A stretch of DNA of 64,000 nt from Coleophora flavipennella (Eukaryota; Arthropoda; Insecta; Lepidoptera; Coleophoridae). How positions within the stretch are numbered: the first letter of the stretch is position 1; each line of letters starts with the position of its first letter. The translations under genes were made by a program, and so were the position numbers. Shown piece by piece: positions 11,227 through 22,419 of this stretch. A model generated the notes under the pieces. It was not told where the DNA came from. It searched no databases and was given only the letters and a program-made list of their open reading frames with translations. The stretch lies in the NCBI GenBank assembly GCA_947284805.1, contig OX369279.1, positions 3,313,501 to 3,377,500 of the forward strand, in the 5' to 3' direction.

Positions 11227-11770
11227 TATCAACGATTTGGTATTCTATATTATCTGTTACGGTGACCATATAACTAGAACCGGTAATGACTGTAGCACAC
11301 AATAACACCATAAATTTTTATTTGCCATCAGAGGCGACACCATTGACATATTACAGTCCAAACTTCTACACTTTCTTTATTTTCTTTTTTATTAGTAATA
11401 GTAATACCAAATATTTATCAACGATTTGGTATTCTATATTTATCTGTTACGGTGACCATACAACTGGAACCGTTATTGCCTGTGGCACACAATAACACCA
11501 TAAATTTTTATTTGCCATCAGAGGCGACACCATTGACATATTACAGTCCAAACTTCTACACTTTTTTTATTTTATTTTGTATTAGTATAAGTAATACCAA
11601 ACATTTATCAATGATACTGTATTCTATATTTATCTATTACGGTGACAATACAACTGGAACCGGTAATGACTTTGGCACACAATAACACCATAAATTTTTA
11701 TTTGCCATGAAAGACGACACCATTGACATATTACAGTTCACATTTGTAAACTTTCTTAATTTTGTTTATG
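11227..11770. repeat. Tandem repeat, about 189-bp unit, 3 copies
   Basis: TATCAACGATTTGGTATTCT recurs at 11227 and 11416 and, diverged, at 11606, giving periods of 189 and 190. Each unit carries GTGACCATACAACTGGAACC and CAGAGGCGACACCATTGACA. The first two units are more alike than the third. The plus-strand open frames here are repeats of the same text. Confidence 0.9.
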
Positions 11771-12489
11771 GGCATTGTTAAATGAATAATAAATATATAT
11801 CTTAACATGTAAAATTCCGGTGTTCGTAATTATCCTTCTCCTAAACGCTTGACCAATTTTTTTTTGTACTAATAGGGTCAGCTGGACGGTTTTTGGCTAT
11901 AGTTGGACCCGGTAGGTGGCACTGTTGCAGTCGAGTTCCATTAAAGCGGGAACTAAAGTTCGCGGATCCACTTGAATAATAAATATATTACATTTTTGTT
12001 CTACTATTTTCTTTTTCTAAATAAATGCTAAAATATTTTAGTCTTTTCATACAAATTGATTAGCTACGACGATAGTGAATGTCAATTCTATGTAGAGTCC
12101 AAAAATGTGGGGGTGATTTAAAAAATCGTAGAACAAAAATCGAAAAATAACGTTGCAATGTTTTTTTAGAGAGATTTGTAAATATTTTTCCTTTATTCTT
12201 CATTCGATTTCCCTCGTTTTTAAGAAAGTAAGCTGTACCTACAAAATAAGGTTTGGTATGATTTCACCGAATTAATATTACGCGGAACGTTGTTATAGGA
12301 AGGGCAAAGTTTACGGCGTGTCGAACCGAATAAACACCCATAAAAGTTATGGTGTAAGCAGGAATTTGACAACTTGAGCGTGGGCGGGGACCGATTTATG
12401 CAGTAACACTCATGAAACATTTTGCTAACCGACTTCAAAAAAAGGAGGAGGTTTCTCAATTCGAGCGTATATAATATAACAACAACAAG
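11771..12489. other. Intronic DNA, no gene
   Basis: No gene. 12425-12470 (CCGACTTCAAAAAAAGGAGG) is one end of a MITE-L-like element. Confidence 0.45.
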
Positions 12490-12650
12490 TAACAACTTTC
12501 TCCAAGGAACCCATAGTCAATTATCAAAAAAAAAAAATTAGACCCTCCATACTAAAATGTACAAAATCGGTCGATCAGCTGATCCATTTGTATGAAGAGT
12601 AAAAAAAAATAACGTTTTGAGCAAAGTTGTAGACCAAAAGTTGTTCAGTA
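12490..12650 (+). mobile_element. FB-P, partial
   Basis: Contains AACTTTCTCCAAGGAACCCA, GATCAGCTGATCCATTTGTA and AAGTTGTTCAGTATTG as in the other FB-P copies; both outer ends are missing. Confidence 0.6.
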
Positions 12651-12867
12651 TTGTTTACTTAGGTAATTTAAAAATATTTTTTTCCAAAATAAATGTTTTT
12701 AAACTTTTTAGTGTCAGATTTCATACAAACGCAAAAAAAAAGTTATTTGCAAAAAAAATGCAATAAATAAATAAATAGATAGAAAGAAGATTTCATTAGT
12801 TAACTAGAACAGTAATTAGTTTTTATAGGTTTTATACAAAAATTCTGTGAAAACCTTGGATATCTTA

Positions 12868-13235
12868 ATACGTTAAAAACAAACGACTTCGCTTGCAGCA
12901 ACTAAAATTTCGCTACATTCTTTTGTTTTTGTCATCTTGATTAAGAGATGCTGAACCGATTTTGATAGATAATAAGGTAGCCAGTTCTTCATTGCGTTGG
13001 AGAATTTTGATAAGTCCGCTTCCATCTTCGGCATCGTCGTCACATAACAGGTGAGATGATACCATGGGCTTACCAATTGTGAATAAAAAAATAATAAAAA
13101 GAAATGGACGAACTTTAAAGTATACACTATCCATAATTATCGAAATCGGACTACTCTGTAAAAAATATGCTTGGTCATACAAAAAAAATACGGGTTGACT
13201 TGAAAACCTCCAACTTTTTTTGAAGTCGGTTGAAA
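12868..13235 (+). mobile_element. MITE-L split by a SINE-C fragment
   Basis: The outer ends are MITE-L: GTTAAAAACAAACGACTTCG at the left and TTTGAAGTCGGTTGAAAC at the right. Positions about 12978-13105 are a 5'-truncated SINE-C (+) from GCCAGTTCTTCATTGCGTTG to GGGCTTACCAATTGTGAATA plus an A-rich tail, inserted into the MITE. Confidence 0.7.
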
Positions 13236-13997
13236 CTTAATTAGAAATATTTTAATTTAAAATGTTTTTCGTCGCTCCTGTATTTGTATTATATCTTGGT
13301 GTATTTAATACAACAAATAAAGTTTTAATTATATATCATTGAGGGAGGCCTATGTCCAGCAGTGAACGTCTTTCGGCTGATCAGCGTTGTAAGTTTGTAC
13401 TTGCAGCAATAAAGCTGAACCGGTGCCTTTTACAATGTACAGCAACAAATGTCAGTTTGTCATTGTTTTAGCTAATTTTTGGTTTATCCTTTTAAATTGC
13501 TGGTTGTTTTGAATAAAAGTATTTAACTATCTATCTATCTGATATGATGATGACAGGATAAATTCTAAGTTTTCTTTTAATCTTGAAAAAATATCTATAT
13601 TCAGAATTTCTTATTAGGTTCGGTAGCTTTATTCTAAATATACAATGAACAAAATGTATGTACAAATCAGCAGTTAACCGAATTTTAAGAATAAAATACC
13701 TATCCATAATTAAAATCCGACCAATTTTTTGTGTGAAAATTAGTGTTTCATCTATCACGTATAATATCGTCCCTGTGACAAGAATTTGTCGTGTATCAGT
13801 GAAATGTCCCGTTTGCCGCGTCTGTCTGTCTGATAATTAATTCAGCTCCTTTATGCTCTTCGCTTTTATATTTATTCGAGTTTTTATCTCGAGTCGGCAC
13901 GAGGCGGGTGGAACAGTCTTTGTGGTAATCAAGTTACAAGCGGAAGGGTTTGAAAACAATTAACGGTAATAATAACGATTAAACTATTAAGTATACT
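13236..13997. other. Intronic DNA with RTE scraps
   Basis: 13338-13382 is an RTE tail scrap (GGGAGGCCTATGTCCAGCAG then CTTTCGGCTGATC). 13515-13553 has a CTAT run followed by CTGATATGATGATG. No gene is seen. Confidence 0.5.
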
Positions 13998-14326
13998 TCA
14001 TCAACATCATCATCATAGCAGCCGAAGTAAGTCCACTGCTGGACAAAGGCCTCCCCAAGGATTTACACGACGACCGGTCCTGTGCTGCCCGCATCCATCG
14101 GCTTTCCGCGATCGTCACCAGGTCGTCGGTCCACCGCGTGGGAGGCCTTCCTACGCAACGTTTTCCGGTGCGCGGTCGCCACTCGAGAACTTTACTGTCC
14201 CAACGGCCATCTGTTCTACGAGCAATGTGCCCCGCCCACTGCCACTTAAGATTAGCAATTCTGAGAGCTATGTCGGTTACTTTGGTTCTCCTACGGATCT
14301 CCTCGTTTATAATTCGATCACATACA
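13998..14326 (-). mobile_element. RTE-like LINE, 3' end
   Basis: The minus frame reads DRIINEEIRRRTKVTDIALR, KWQWAGHIARRTDGRWDSKV, LEWRPRTGKRCVGRPPTRWT and SRWMRAAQDRSSCKSLGRP, open for about 110 codons. The end at 13998 is a run of ATC triplets. This is one of the best preserved copies. Confidence 0.87.
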
Positions 14327-14631
14327 TACATTAGACCTGAAAACAACTTAACTATTACGCCACAGCGTCGACTAAATAAATATTTTCTATCGTAAGTTAC
14401 TTCTGGTGGTAATTTTAATGAACGCGGGTCATCGCGCACTATCGGCCGGCATAGTGTGGTTTATAGATCGTTGATATTTAGAGCCATAGACTATAAGGCA
14501 GGGTGATAAATTTATAGACGTTATCGCTCTAATGGAATGTTGATAGTTACTCATTGGACTACTTTGATTTATTATAGGTAACATTGTGGACATTTTTATT
14601 TTTGGATTTCCGTTTTATGGTAGTCAATACG

Positions 14632-14903
14632 CGACGGTGGTGTAATGGATAGGGGCACTACCTCCTGTCCAGGTGGTCGTGGTTCGAATCCTGCCACGTA
14701 TATGTACGTTTATCTGATAGTCTTACGGTGAGGAAAAACATCATGAGGAAACCTGCACACGCCTGCGAAGAAACTTGAAGGTTGTGTGTGAAGTCTAGCA
14801 ACCCGCACTGGGCCCCGTGGTCTACTAAGGCCCAATTGCCCTAATCTAGGGTAGGCTCGAGTCCTTTGGTGAAGACTGAAATGAACTGATATGATATGAT
14901 TTA
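14632..14903 (+). mobile_element. SINE-A, near full length
   Basis: The head CGGTGGTGTAATGGATAGGG, B box GGTTCGAATCC, body and tail are present. Ends in GAACTGATATGATATGAT, again like the RTE end. Confidence 0.85.
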
Positions 14904-14933
14904 AGTCAATGAGAGCTCAGTTTTCATAAATAA

Positions 14934-15205
14934 TAATTGAAAACGCTAAACACGTTAAAAAATCGACTTCCACCGCAACAACTTAGTACATTTTTGCATT
15001 ATTATTTTTAGTTTTTGTTAATTTTCTAACAAAGTACTTAACCGATTTTTATAAAATTTATATGGGACCACACGAAAAGCACTAGTTTTCTCATAAAAAA
15101 AGAATCATAAAAATCGGTTTACCTAGTCAAAAGTTCTGAGGTAACACACATAAGAAACGAAAAAAAACATACAGACGTATTCCTTTTTTGAAGTCGGTTG
15201 AAAAC
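14934..15205 (+). mobile_element. MITE-L, intact copy
   Basis: The ends GTTAAAAAATCGACTTCC and GAAGTCGGTTGAAAACCGA form inverted repeats. The interior has ATTTATATGGGACCACACGA and GTTCTGAGGTAACACACATA. It is used here as the uninterrupted reference for the split copy at 32685-34437. Confidence 0.75.
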
Positions 15206-15532
15206 CGATTTTGCTAACGGCTGTCACGAGACATAAATGTAAGTTTGGTAATAAAAAAAACTGGTTTTACCAGTATAAATAAAGAAATTATCAATTTTAC
15301 ACACCCTGGTGTATACCATATTTTTTTGACACTATTAAATTTCTTATCTTGACATTAGTTCGTAGAAAAACCAACACCATAAAAAGTGAAAAAGGGCTAC
15401 TTTCATTTTTATTGGTTTTGACGATAGAAAAGTGAAACTCAACAGATAAAATAGCAATGAAGCCATATACCGTCAAAAGACATTTAATAAAAACTTATGG
15501 GAATATACGATAAACATTATTTCATAACTAGC
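15206..15532. other. AT-rich intronic DNA, no gene
   Basis: Nothing recognised. Confidence 0.4.
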
Positions 15533-15748
15533 TGTTTTCCGCGGCTTCACCCGCGTGGACAATACTACTCTTCGAGCGGCTTGCGAGCTTGGTAAAGTAG
15601 CCTTTGTGTTGATCCAGGTCCTAATCTGTCTACCTACTAAATTTCAGGCAGATACGTTCAGTAGTTTTTGCGTAAAAGAGTAATAAACATACATCCATTC
15701 AATCTTACTAACTTTTCGTTTATAATATTATAGTAGGATATGTCATAA
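15533..15748 (+). mobile_element. AGCTGT interspersed repeat
   Basis: From AGCTGTTTTCCGCGGCTTCA to TTATAATATTATAGTAGGAT, with AAATTTCAGGCAGATACG in the middle. Near full length for the family. Confidence 0.75.
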
Positions 15749-15760
15749 GGTATTTTTGAT

Positions 15761-15924
15761 CATCATATAAGCCAAAAGATATCAACAGATGAGCAAAAGG
15801 ATTTCCAAAACGACCGGTCCTGCGCTACCCGCATTTAGTGGCTTGCCACGATCTTCACCAGGTCGTCGGTTCACCGATTCGGAGGCCTGCCTGCACTACG
15901 TCGTCTGGTGCGCTCGAGAACTGG
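15761..15924 (-). mobile_element. RTE-like LINE fragment
   Basis: Complement of the conserved 3' coding blocks (AAACGACCGGTCCTGCGCTA, CACCAGGTCGTCGGTTCACC) ending in CGCTCGAGAACT. It is followed at once by a SINE-B. Confidence 0.75.
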
Positions 15925-15927
15925 CCG

Positions 15928-16190
15928 TTCGACCACATAGGACACTATCGGTCCTTCTAACCAGAGGTCCCGGGTTCAAATCCGGAAAGCCAAACTAACA
16001 ATGAGTTTTTCAACTTACGAACGTATACATAGCAATTGCTTTAACGGTGAAGGAAAAAATCGTGCGGAAACCTGTACATCTGATTCCAGATGTGTATGAA
16101 AGTCGCGTTGCACACGTCTAAATCTAACATACCCTATAGGTGATCGCGGGTGATGCAGTCAATCCCTTGGATAGCATAGATAGATTCTGA
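15928..16190 (+). mobile_element. SINE-B with tail 2
   Basis: Head TATCGGTCCTTCTAACCAGA with B box GGTTCAAATCC, body TTGCTTTAACGGTGAAGGAA, and tail 2 (GATTCCAGATGTGTATGAAA, ATCCCTTGGATAGCA). The A-box part is degraded. Confidence 0.75.
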
Positions 16191-16261
16191 GCATATTCTG
16201 GTAGATCAATTTGTTTCTCTCTAAAATGCGTGTGCGACAATAAAAAAATCTTTTCTATTGT

Positions 16262-16522
16262 ACTGAAATTTTACTGAATTGTTGCTGAGTTGTTACTGAA
16301 TTGTTGCTGAGTTCTTACAGAATTTTTGCTGAGTTGTTACTGGATTGTTGCTGAGTTGTTACTAAATTGTTGCTGAGTTGTTACTGAATTGTTGCTGAGT
16401 TGTTACTGAATTGTTGCTGAGTTCTTACTGAATTCTTGCTGAGTTGTTACTGAATTGTTGCTGAGTTGTTACTGAATTATTGCTGAGTTGTTACTGAATT
16501 GTTACTGAATTGTTGCTGAAAC
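16262..16522. repeat. 22-bp minisatellite made of two 11-mers
   Basis: About eleven copies in which TTGTTGCTGAG alternates with TTGTTACTGAA. Point variants (TTCTTACTGAA, TTATTGCTGAG) are scattered through it. Confidence 0.92.
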
Positions 16523-16675
16523 CTAAAAGACACAGGTTTATGCAAAACCTAAACGTACATTATTATCCTACTTAACGGGCTACCCGTAGCTAAAAATAAT
16601 AAGTTGCTGAGTATATTATTTAAAGGAAATTTTCAACAATAAATTTGAAGAATAGCTTCAGTGGTTTATTTTCAC

Positions 16676-16970
16676 TGCCTCTGTGGCGTAATAGTCAGTC
16701 CAGGAGGTCACGGGTTCGATTCCCGGTGGGGTCAACTTTGTAAGACTCGGTTTGGTTGGTGGTAGGGTATTTTTTTAGCCCGCCTGGCTAGCTACCACCG
16801 TCTTATCTAAGTCTTGCCACCAAAAAGCAGAGTTAACAGCATTGATATATTCCAACTTGAAGATAAGATAGCCAGATCCCCATTGTGTAGGGGAATCTTG
16901 GTAAGCCCGCTTCCATATTCAGCCATCATTTAAGATGATGCCAATGGCTTACCAATTGTGAAAAAGAATT
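16676..16970 (+). mobile_element. SINE-C, near full length
   Basis: Head CCTCTGTGGCGTAATAGTCA with about 20 bases lost, B box GGTTCGATTCC, body CTTTGTAAGACTCGGTTTGG and tail GGCTTACCAATTGTGAAAAA. Confidence 0.85.
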
Positions 16971-17131
16971 TAGAAGTGTCAAATTTAGCATTAGTTAACC
17001 ACAGTACCTGTTTTCCAAAATCATTGTTGAAAATTTTCGTTATATTAAGCACTTACCGAGTAATTTATTAGAACTGATGACGGCACTTGTTAGATATGGG
17101 GATCCCCTTATTCCAGGCATCATTCAATCAT

Positions 17132-17335
17132 TCAAATCAGCTCATATACGTCCCCACCAAGGGGCTCGAGCCTACGATCGGGCCTAAGTCGACGTAACAC
17201 ACGACCTTCGAGTTTCTCCGCTGGCATGTGCAGGTTTCCTTACGATGTTTCACTTCATCGTAAACTGTTAAACGTTCATATGAAATCAAAATTCGAAAAC
17301 ACATTGGTATGTAGCAGGATTCAAACTTGAATCCC
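17132..17335 (-). mobile_element. SINE-A, internally deleted
   Basis: Complement of the tail (AGCTCATATACGTCCCCACC) through the body to the B-box region. The GCCCGCGTGG block is shortened. Confidence 0.75.
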
Positions 17336-17349
17336 GGCATCAAAAATAA

Positions 17350-17545
17350 TTATATGGAATGTAACAAAATTGGTGTAGGTCCAAATAACTAGGGCGTCTC
17401 CTCATCATACTGAACAACTTTTGTTCCACGACTTTGTTGAAATCGCAAAAAAAAAAATTCTTCATACAAATCGATCAACTGATCGACCAAATCTGTGCAT
17501 TTAAGGAGGGTTTAATTTTTTTTTAAGAATTGTCTATGGGTTTTC
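17350..17545 (+). mobile_element. FB-P, right end replaced by a SINE
   Basis: Left end TAACAAAATTGGTGTAGGTC, then CATCATACTGAACAACTTTT, the centre GATCAACTGATCGACC and GAATTGTCTATGGGTTTT. It breaks off where SINE-A sequence begins. Confidence 0.65.
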
Positions 17546-17735
17546 ACGCTCTTACGGTGAAGGAAAACATCGTGAGGAAACCTGCACACATCTGCGACGA
17601 AACTCGAAGGTTGTGTGTGAAGTTGACCAACCCACACTGGGCCCGCTTGGTGGACTAAGGCCCGATTGCCCTATTTCAGGGTAGGCTCGAGCCCCTCGGT
17701 GGGGACGTATATATGAGCTAATGTGATGAATGACA
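17546..17735 (+). mobile_element. SINE-A, 5'-truncated
   Basis: Starts in the body (CGCTCTTACGGTGAAGGAAA), with no tRNA-like head, and ends GAGCTAATGTGATGAATG. Confidence 0.8.
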
Positions 17736-18027
17736 ACATTATTCAGTAAATAGTAATAGCTTGACTCATCAGATGATGCAAGGCAAAACAGGAAAATGAG
17801 GTATATATTCACTGCCAAAATCGCTAATGGCTTGATTAGATTGATACAAGGTTCTCAGTAAATGAAGAGTACAATTCGACTTCTAAGAAAGAATAGTAAG
17901 TAGGTTAACAAAAAACAAGGATATATAGCATTGCTTGTAAAAACAAGTTGAATTCATAGAAAATGTGTCACCCTTTTTTAAAATTTTTGTTTATTCTTTG
18001 TTGTATGTAGTATAATTTTGAAAAATA

Positions 18028-18182
18028 TCGTTCCAACGCGGTGGACCAACGACCTGGTGAAGATTGCGGGAAACCGATGGATTCGGGCAGCGCAGGACCG
18101 GTCATCGTGGAAATCCTTGGGGGAGGCCTTTGTCCAGCAGTGGACGGTTTTCGGCTGATATGATGATGATGATGATGATGAT
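18028..18182 (+). mobile_element. RTE-like LINE, 3' end
   Basis: Starts in PTRWTNDLVKIAGNRWIRAA, continues QDRSSWKSLGEAFVQQWTVF and ends in seven GAT repeats. High identity to the consensus suggests a young copy. Confidence 0.82.
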
Positions 18183-18626
18183 TTAGTATAAAATATCTTG
18201 TCTTTTTTTTTTTTTTTTTGTTTTTGTGTGTTTTTTACTACCCATGTAACTATGAATTTCTTATGATTTAAAATAAAAAATATTCTATTCTATTCTAATA
18301 CAATAAATCATTACAAATATAAAAAAAATAGAAACTAATTTTTAGTATCACAACACATGTAGGTAGCCTTTTATCAATGACTAATAAATATAAAGTCCTT
18401 GACCAAAAATACAAAGTCCTTGACCAAAAATACGTTCAATAAGGTTTTTTTTTAAAAAATAAATAAGCCAAAATTTGCAACACCTCATTTAATTTTAATT
18501 ATTAATCAGAGAAACTCTTAACTGCTCCAAATTATTCATGCTAAGTCCTTAATAACACGCATAAATCTAATATTTTAACATCCGTCTCAGAATGGCAAAA
18601 AACTTAAAAGAATTTGCTACAATACC
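18183..18626. other. Intronic DNA with simple repeats
   Basis: A T-run covers 18204-18220, and a short TTCTA run (18283-18297) may be a retroelement tail. 18390-18440 has a short direct duplication of AAGTCCTTGACCAAAAATAC. Confidence 0.5.
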
Positions 18627-18842
18627 TAATAATATTATAAACGCGAAAGTTTGTATGTATGGATGTATGTTTGTTACTCTATCACGCTTCAACTACTGGA
18701 CGGATCGGGATGAAACTTAGCACACATATAGTTAAGGTCCTAGAATAGGACATAGACTACTTTTTATTCCGGTAAAACGTCTCATTCCCACGGGAAAATC
18801 GAAAACAACGCGGGCGTTGCCGCGGGTGGACGGCTAGTAATA
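18627..18842 (-). mobile_element. AGCTGT-type interspersed repeat, related family
   Basis: ATATTATAAACGCGAAAGTT at the left and GCGGGCGTTGCCGCGGGTGG then CGGCTAGTAAT at the right give the family ends on the minus strand. The interior (GGACGGATCGGGATGAAACT) differs from the 15533 copy. Confidence 0.65.
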
Positions 18843-18929
18843 TAGGTAGTCACAGTGTTGGTTATAAAATATGAAGAACGATATTTTTTTAAATGTTCAT
18901 TTAAAATGGTTTTACAAGTTTGTTTAAAA

Positions 18930-19228
18930 AGAGCGTAGGTGGCGCAACGACAAGGGCCGCTACCTCCTATCAGGGAGGTCGTGGTTCAAGTCCAGCCAAA
19001 TACCTATGTATTTTCGAATTTTGATCTCATATTTAAGTTTATCAGACGCTCTTATGGTGAAGGAAAACATCGTGAGGAAACCTGCACACGCCTTCGAAGA
19101 AACTCGAAGGTTGTGTGTGAAGTCGACAAATCCACACTGGGTCGAATAAGGCCTGATCGCCTTAATTCAGTGTAGGCTCGAGCCCCTTGATGGGGACGTA
19201 TAATATATGAGCTGCTGGGATGATTTAA
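18930..19228 (+). mobile_element. SINE-A, near full length
   Basis: Head GTAGGTGGCGCAACGACAAG, B-box-like GGTTCAAGTCC, full body and tail GGGGACGTATAATATATGAG. The GCGTGGTCGAC block has a small deletion. Confidence 0.87.
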
Positions 19229-20482
19229 AATAATGAACATTGAAAAATTTTGTAACTATTTTTACTTTCTCCACCCCGTACTTACGGTACGTACGTACGT
19301 AGGATAGAGGAAGTGTTGTTATCGCGAAAAAAAAAGTTGTCCAATTTTCGTGAAAATATGTTCTATATCATTAACACATACCGAAAAACCAAATATCTCA
19401 ATTCCGTCCGTGCGTCTGTGCGTGCGTCCGTCCGTCCGTCACGCTTGTCTCTAGAGGCTTTTAGTCCGATTGGGACCAGATTTGGGACTTACGAATTTTA
19501 AATTATTTCATCGACAAATGTTTCTTCGTACCGTCAAACCGAAGAGTAGCTGTCATACAATAAAATCTTTTTTTTTTCTAAAAAACGGCTTTGACGATTT
19601 TGATGAAATTTTGCAAGTCAGAGTTGCTTATGTTTATCTATTACTCGTATATTGGTACCCATTAGTCTGGGAAAACCAAATGAAATTAAAACTTACAATT
19701 TACTCACAAATAGATGAGTCTATTGAATTATCATGTATAACGAATAAGTATAGTCGTGATATATGAACTTATCAAAATGACAAAAAAAACAATTTTTGTA
19801 CAAAAAAGAAATTATTGAAAAAAATGTGTAGAAAGTTTAGCGCGGGCTGCCATACAATTTTTTTTATTTCGTAAATAAAAGAGATAAAATCAAGAGTAGC
19901 AAGCCATATAAACCTACTTGCTTCATACAAAAAAAAATCACTGACGGTCAATAGTATTATCAAACTGTTTAAAAAAACATCGACATGACAAAATGACTTC
20001 GATTTTGATATAATGTTATGTCCCTTATTATTTTTTTCTTTGTTTAATATGATATTTTTTTATCAAATTCGGTTATAATTTTAAAGTAACAAAAACAGAC
20101 ATGTGCTAATAGTTGATGCGATTTAAATAAGTTTTTTTTATATATCTGTTCAGCGCGGTCAAATATTTCTAAACAAAGTCGCAGGCGGTTATAAGCATCT
20201 TTTTAGAGTACCATATTTATATGCGCAATTAACATAAGTCAATAGGTCAGAATAGACCAGGTCATAAGTTGTTTACCATATGTGTGGGTTGAAATGGGTT
20301 TGCAGAGCGATACAGTTTTTATGACGAGTCTGAGTTTTTATTTGTATTATGTGTAACTCGATTTTGAATACACTTTGCATAATTAATAAAAGCGTAGTTT
20401 AATTTTTGGAACGTCCTCTCTACGGGGACTGTCCTCCCAAACTCGAGAATATTGGGATTTATTCACGACGAGGGTTCAATTT
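19229..20482. other. Diverged repeats and AT-rich DNA, no gene
   Basis: Short runs of GTAC (19285-19302) and CGTC/CCGT (19408-19442) are present. The text looks like an old interspersed repeat (GGGACCAGATTTGGGACTTA). Open frames at 19470-19766 and 19772-19963 show no motif. Confidence 0.45.
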
Positions 20483-20587
20483 TTCATTGAGAATTGAATA
20501 TGGGTTTCTTGGGGAAAGTTGTTCAGTATGATGAGTAGAACCCCTAGATAACGGGTCTTACACCAATTTCTTTACACCCTCTATAGG
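20483..20587 (+). mobile_element. FB-P right half
   Basis: GGAAAGTTGTTCAGTATGAT, TAACGGGTCTTACACC and the end TTACACCCTCTATAGG. The 60-bp minisatellite starts from this end. Confidence 0.65.
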
Positions 20588-21405
20588 GCCTACTAATCGC
20601 GAAATTAAAAGATATTTTATTAATAAATCTCTTACAGCCTGTAAAGGTCCTACCAATTGCGAATTTAAAAGATCTTTTATTAATAAATCTTTTACACCCT
20701 GTATAGGTCCTACCAATCGCGAATTTAAAAGATCTTTTATTAATAAATCTTTTACAGCCTGTATAGGTCCTACCAATCGCGAATTTAAAAGATCTTTTAT
20801 TAATAAATCTTTTACAGTCTGTATAAGTCCTACCACAGATGAGATACTAGTTATTTCGTAAGTACTATCAATCGCGAATTTAAAAGATCTTTTATTAATA
20901 AATCTTTTGCACCCTGTATAGGTCCTACCAATCGCGAATTAAAAAGATCTTTTATTAATAAATCTTTTACAGCCTGTATAGGTCCTACCAATCGCGAATT
21001 TAAAAGATCTTTTATTAATAAATCTTTTACAGTCTGTATAAGTCCTACCACAGATGAGATACTAGTTATTTCGTAAGTACTATCAATCGCGAATTTAAAA
21101 GATCTTTTATTAATAAATCTTTTGCACCCTGTATAGGTCCTACCAATCGCGAATTTAAAAGATTAATCAAAGATGCTTTATTGTACAATAACAAAAATAT
21201 ATATAATAATAAGTAGTACAGAATACACAGTTAAGTTTTAAATTGTACAATATAGGCGGCTTTAGATCTGTAGATCTTTTAATAATAAATCTTTTACACT
21301 AAAGGTCCTACCAATCGCGAATTTAAAAGATCTTTTATTAATGAATCTTTTACAGCCTGAAAAGTTTCTACCAATCGTGATTTTAAAAGATCTTTTATTA
21401 ATAAA
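20581..21405. repeat. 60-bp minisatellite with higher-order 215-bp unit
   Basis: Four 60-bp units (20581-20820) carry GGTCCTACCAATCGCGAATT and AAAGATCTTTTATTAATAAA. At 20821 a variant unit of 95 bp with a 35-bp insert (CAGATGAGATACTAGTTATT) starts a 215-bp block (95+60+60) that repeats from 21036. About 21160-21270 is foreign sequence, after which diverged units continue. The 60-base period keeps frame, which explains the repetitive minus-strand open frames; they are not taken as genes. Confidence 0.92.
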
Positions 21406-21407
21406 CT

Positions 21408-21615
21408 AGCTTTTTACAGCGGCTTCGCTCGCGTGAACATAGTTTTTATGACTGTCTTCAGGGTGCGCGAGCTGCAAGCGGCTCACAGGCGTGTAAAAAA
21501 GATTTGCTCATATGTTAATCCAGATCATAATCTGTTTACCTACCAAATTTCATCCAGATCCGTTTATCTGTTGTGAAGTGAGAGAGTAACAAGTACCTAG
21601 AAACTTTTGCGTTTT
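21408..21615 (+). mobile_element. AGCTGT interspersed repeat
   Basis: AACTAGCTTTTTACAGCGGC at the start, AAATTTCATCCAGATCCG in the middle, and TTTTGCGTTTTTA at the end. Confidence 0.65.
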
Positions 21616-21783
21616 TACCAGCTTTTGTTTAACTTGCAATGTATGTATGTTTGTTCGGGTGGAATCTTGCAAGTTAAATTTGACCCACTTTACAGTTTCC
21701 GATTGTGCTGAAATTTTGCATGCGTATGTATACCCCGTGACAATGCAATGTTAAAAGCTTGTACCTAAAAGTTACGTTTACAA

Positions 21784-21965
21784 CGCTCTTACGGCAAAGG
21801 AAAACATCGCGAGGAAACCTGCACACGCCTGCGAAGAAACTCGAAGATTGTGTGTGAAGTCGGGCAACCCGCACTGGGCCTGCGTGGCCGACTAAGGCCC
21901 GATCGCCCAATTTAGGGTAGGCTTAAGGCCCTCGGTGGGGACGTAATTAAGCTGATATGATGACT
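21784..21965 (+). mobile_element. SINE-A, 5'-truncated
   Basis: Starts at GCTCTTACGGCAAAGGAAAA and ends AAGCTGATATGATGA. The tRNA-like head is missing. Confidence 0.82.
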
Positions 21966-22419
21966 TAATTATTTTAGGTTTTTCAAAATTTTTAATGATA
22001 GTAAGAATCTACAAACGTCAATACTAAGATTTTGTCAAACGGCTTGCTATTAGGTAAGGTAAACAAAGCAACAATAGCTCACCATCGATAATGGTGGTAA
22101 TGGTGGCAAGTGCCATGGCCACCGCCGTTCTCACGGGGCGATGGAAATGAACCGCTAGTAGGGCAGTGTGATAGGCGGAGCGGTTAGCGTGTATTCATCT
22201 AATATATATCTAAAGAAAAGTTTTTTTTTTGGTTGTTTGATTGTTTGTTTTTACATGCTTTATATTTTATAACACGCGGAGTGATGACACGAATGCAAAA
22301 ACACCACATTTGTCAAGATCGGCTAAGTGGTTTAGGTAATACGAGGGAACTGATGAACATCCATACATACATAAAACATGACCCTCCTTTTTTGTAGTCG
22401 GGTAAAAAAGAGAACGAAA
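21966..22419. other. Intronic DNA, no gene
   Basis: 22085-22190 is GC-richer (GCCATGGCCACCGCCGTTCT) and belongs to no family I recognise. Confidence 0.4.

Noticed and set aside
16262..16522. CRISPR-like array
   Set aside because: Direct repeats have no unique spacers, and the genome is eukaryotic.
20558..21051. Repetitive minus-strand open frames (units of LLIKDLLNSRLVGPIQ) as a repeat protein
   Set aside because: The 60-bp minisatellite keeps frame because 60 is divisible by three; there is no promoter, no non-repetitive protein and no start context.
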